Assembly (NCBI GenBank): GCA_003427395.1
Contig: BFEA01000046.1
Location: 3,571,054-3,612,156 of the forward strand
Direction of reading: 5' to 3'
DNA length: 41,103 nucleotides
Origin: Chara braunii
Taxonomy: Eukaryota > Streptophyta > Charophyceae > Charales > Characeae
The notes below the pieces were generated by a model. That model ran no database searches. It had not been told where the DNA came from and worked only from the letters and a program-made list of their open reading frames with translations. The translations under genes and the position numbers were made by a program. Shown one piece after another: positions 41,018-41,103 of the stretch (its first letter is position 1; each line of letters starts with the position of its first letter).

Positions 41018-41103
41018 CACACACACAAGCAGAGCAGAATGTTTCGGTTTGTCATGACGTGGATTGAACATGTGTTATGGAGATGAAGATGTGGTCTTCG
41101 CTG
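40718..41103. other. Unassigned right end with CT/CA microsatellite
   Basis: Not LTR-like. It includes a T-rich stretch and, at 40962-41026, a (CT)n-(CA)n compound repeat. Composition resembles a 3' UTR or intergenic DNA, but no gene can be tied to it. Confidence 0.5.

Overview
This looks like nuclear DNA of a green plant-lineage (streptophyte) organism, probably a charophyte alga such as Chara; the species is a guess. The evidence is a recognisable plastid-type circularly permuted GTPase (BPG2) with a eukaryotic splice donor, retroelement primer sites matching the 3' end of plant initiator tRNA-Met, abundant CT/GA, CA/GT, ATT and GAT microsatellites, long gene-poor stretches, and isolated N bases typical of a repeat-rich assembly. 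Nothing looks bacterial.

Layout. 1-7770: Ty3/gypsy element A (plus strand), with its 5' LTR cut by the window edge. Its gag and pol are recognisable but broken by in-frame stops. 7771-8382: a fragment of a related LTR on the minus strand (E), into whose CT tract A appears to have inserted. 8425-18187: complete but decayed Ty3/gypsy element B (minus strand), with two LTRs, primer site, gag, protease, RT, RNase H and integrase, and many frameshifts. 18188-19461: non-coding sequence with an acidic-coding GAA/GAT repeat. 19462-20879: first coding exon of BPG2 (minus strand), stopping at a splice donor halfway through the GTPase. 20880-23172: non-coding upstream sequence with a GT microsatellite and diverged ~90-bp repeats. 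23173-about 24110: an isolated LTR (D, plus strand). 24111-30188: mostly unassigned sequence with one charged ORF and a degenerate minisatellite. 30189-31347: a likely two-exon orphan gene (plus strand). 31866-40717: Ty3/gypsy element C (plus strand), in the same polyprotein family as A, with both LTRs missing their outer ends. 40718-41103: unassigned, ending in a CT/CA microsatellite.

How it fits together. Only two host genes can be supported, BPG2 and the orphan at 30.2-31.3 kb. Well over half of the window is Ty3/gypsy DNA. A and C share domain order, an invariant-looking DD35E integrase plan, a GPY/F-like module and a chromodomain-like tail; B is a more distant relative. None of the three can encode an intact polyprotein as assembled. 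The second half of BPG2 (G5, G1, G2, G3) is not visible anywhere in the 19.4 kb downstream of its donor, so the gene either has a giant TE-filled intron or is truncated. Other points worth checking are candidate introns in the leaders of C and B, exon-like architecture on the antisense strand of the B LTRs, a shared terminal hairpin in four LTRs, and a clear assembly duplication at 39096-39146.
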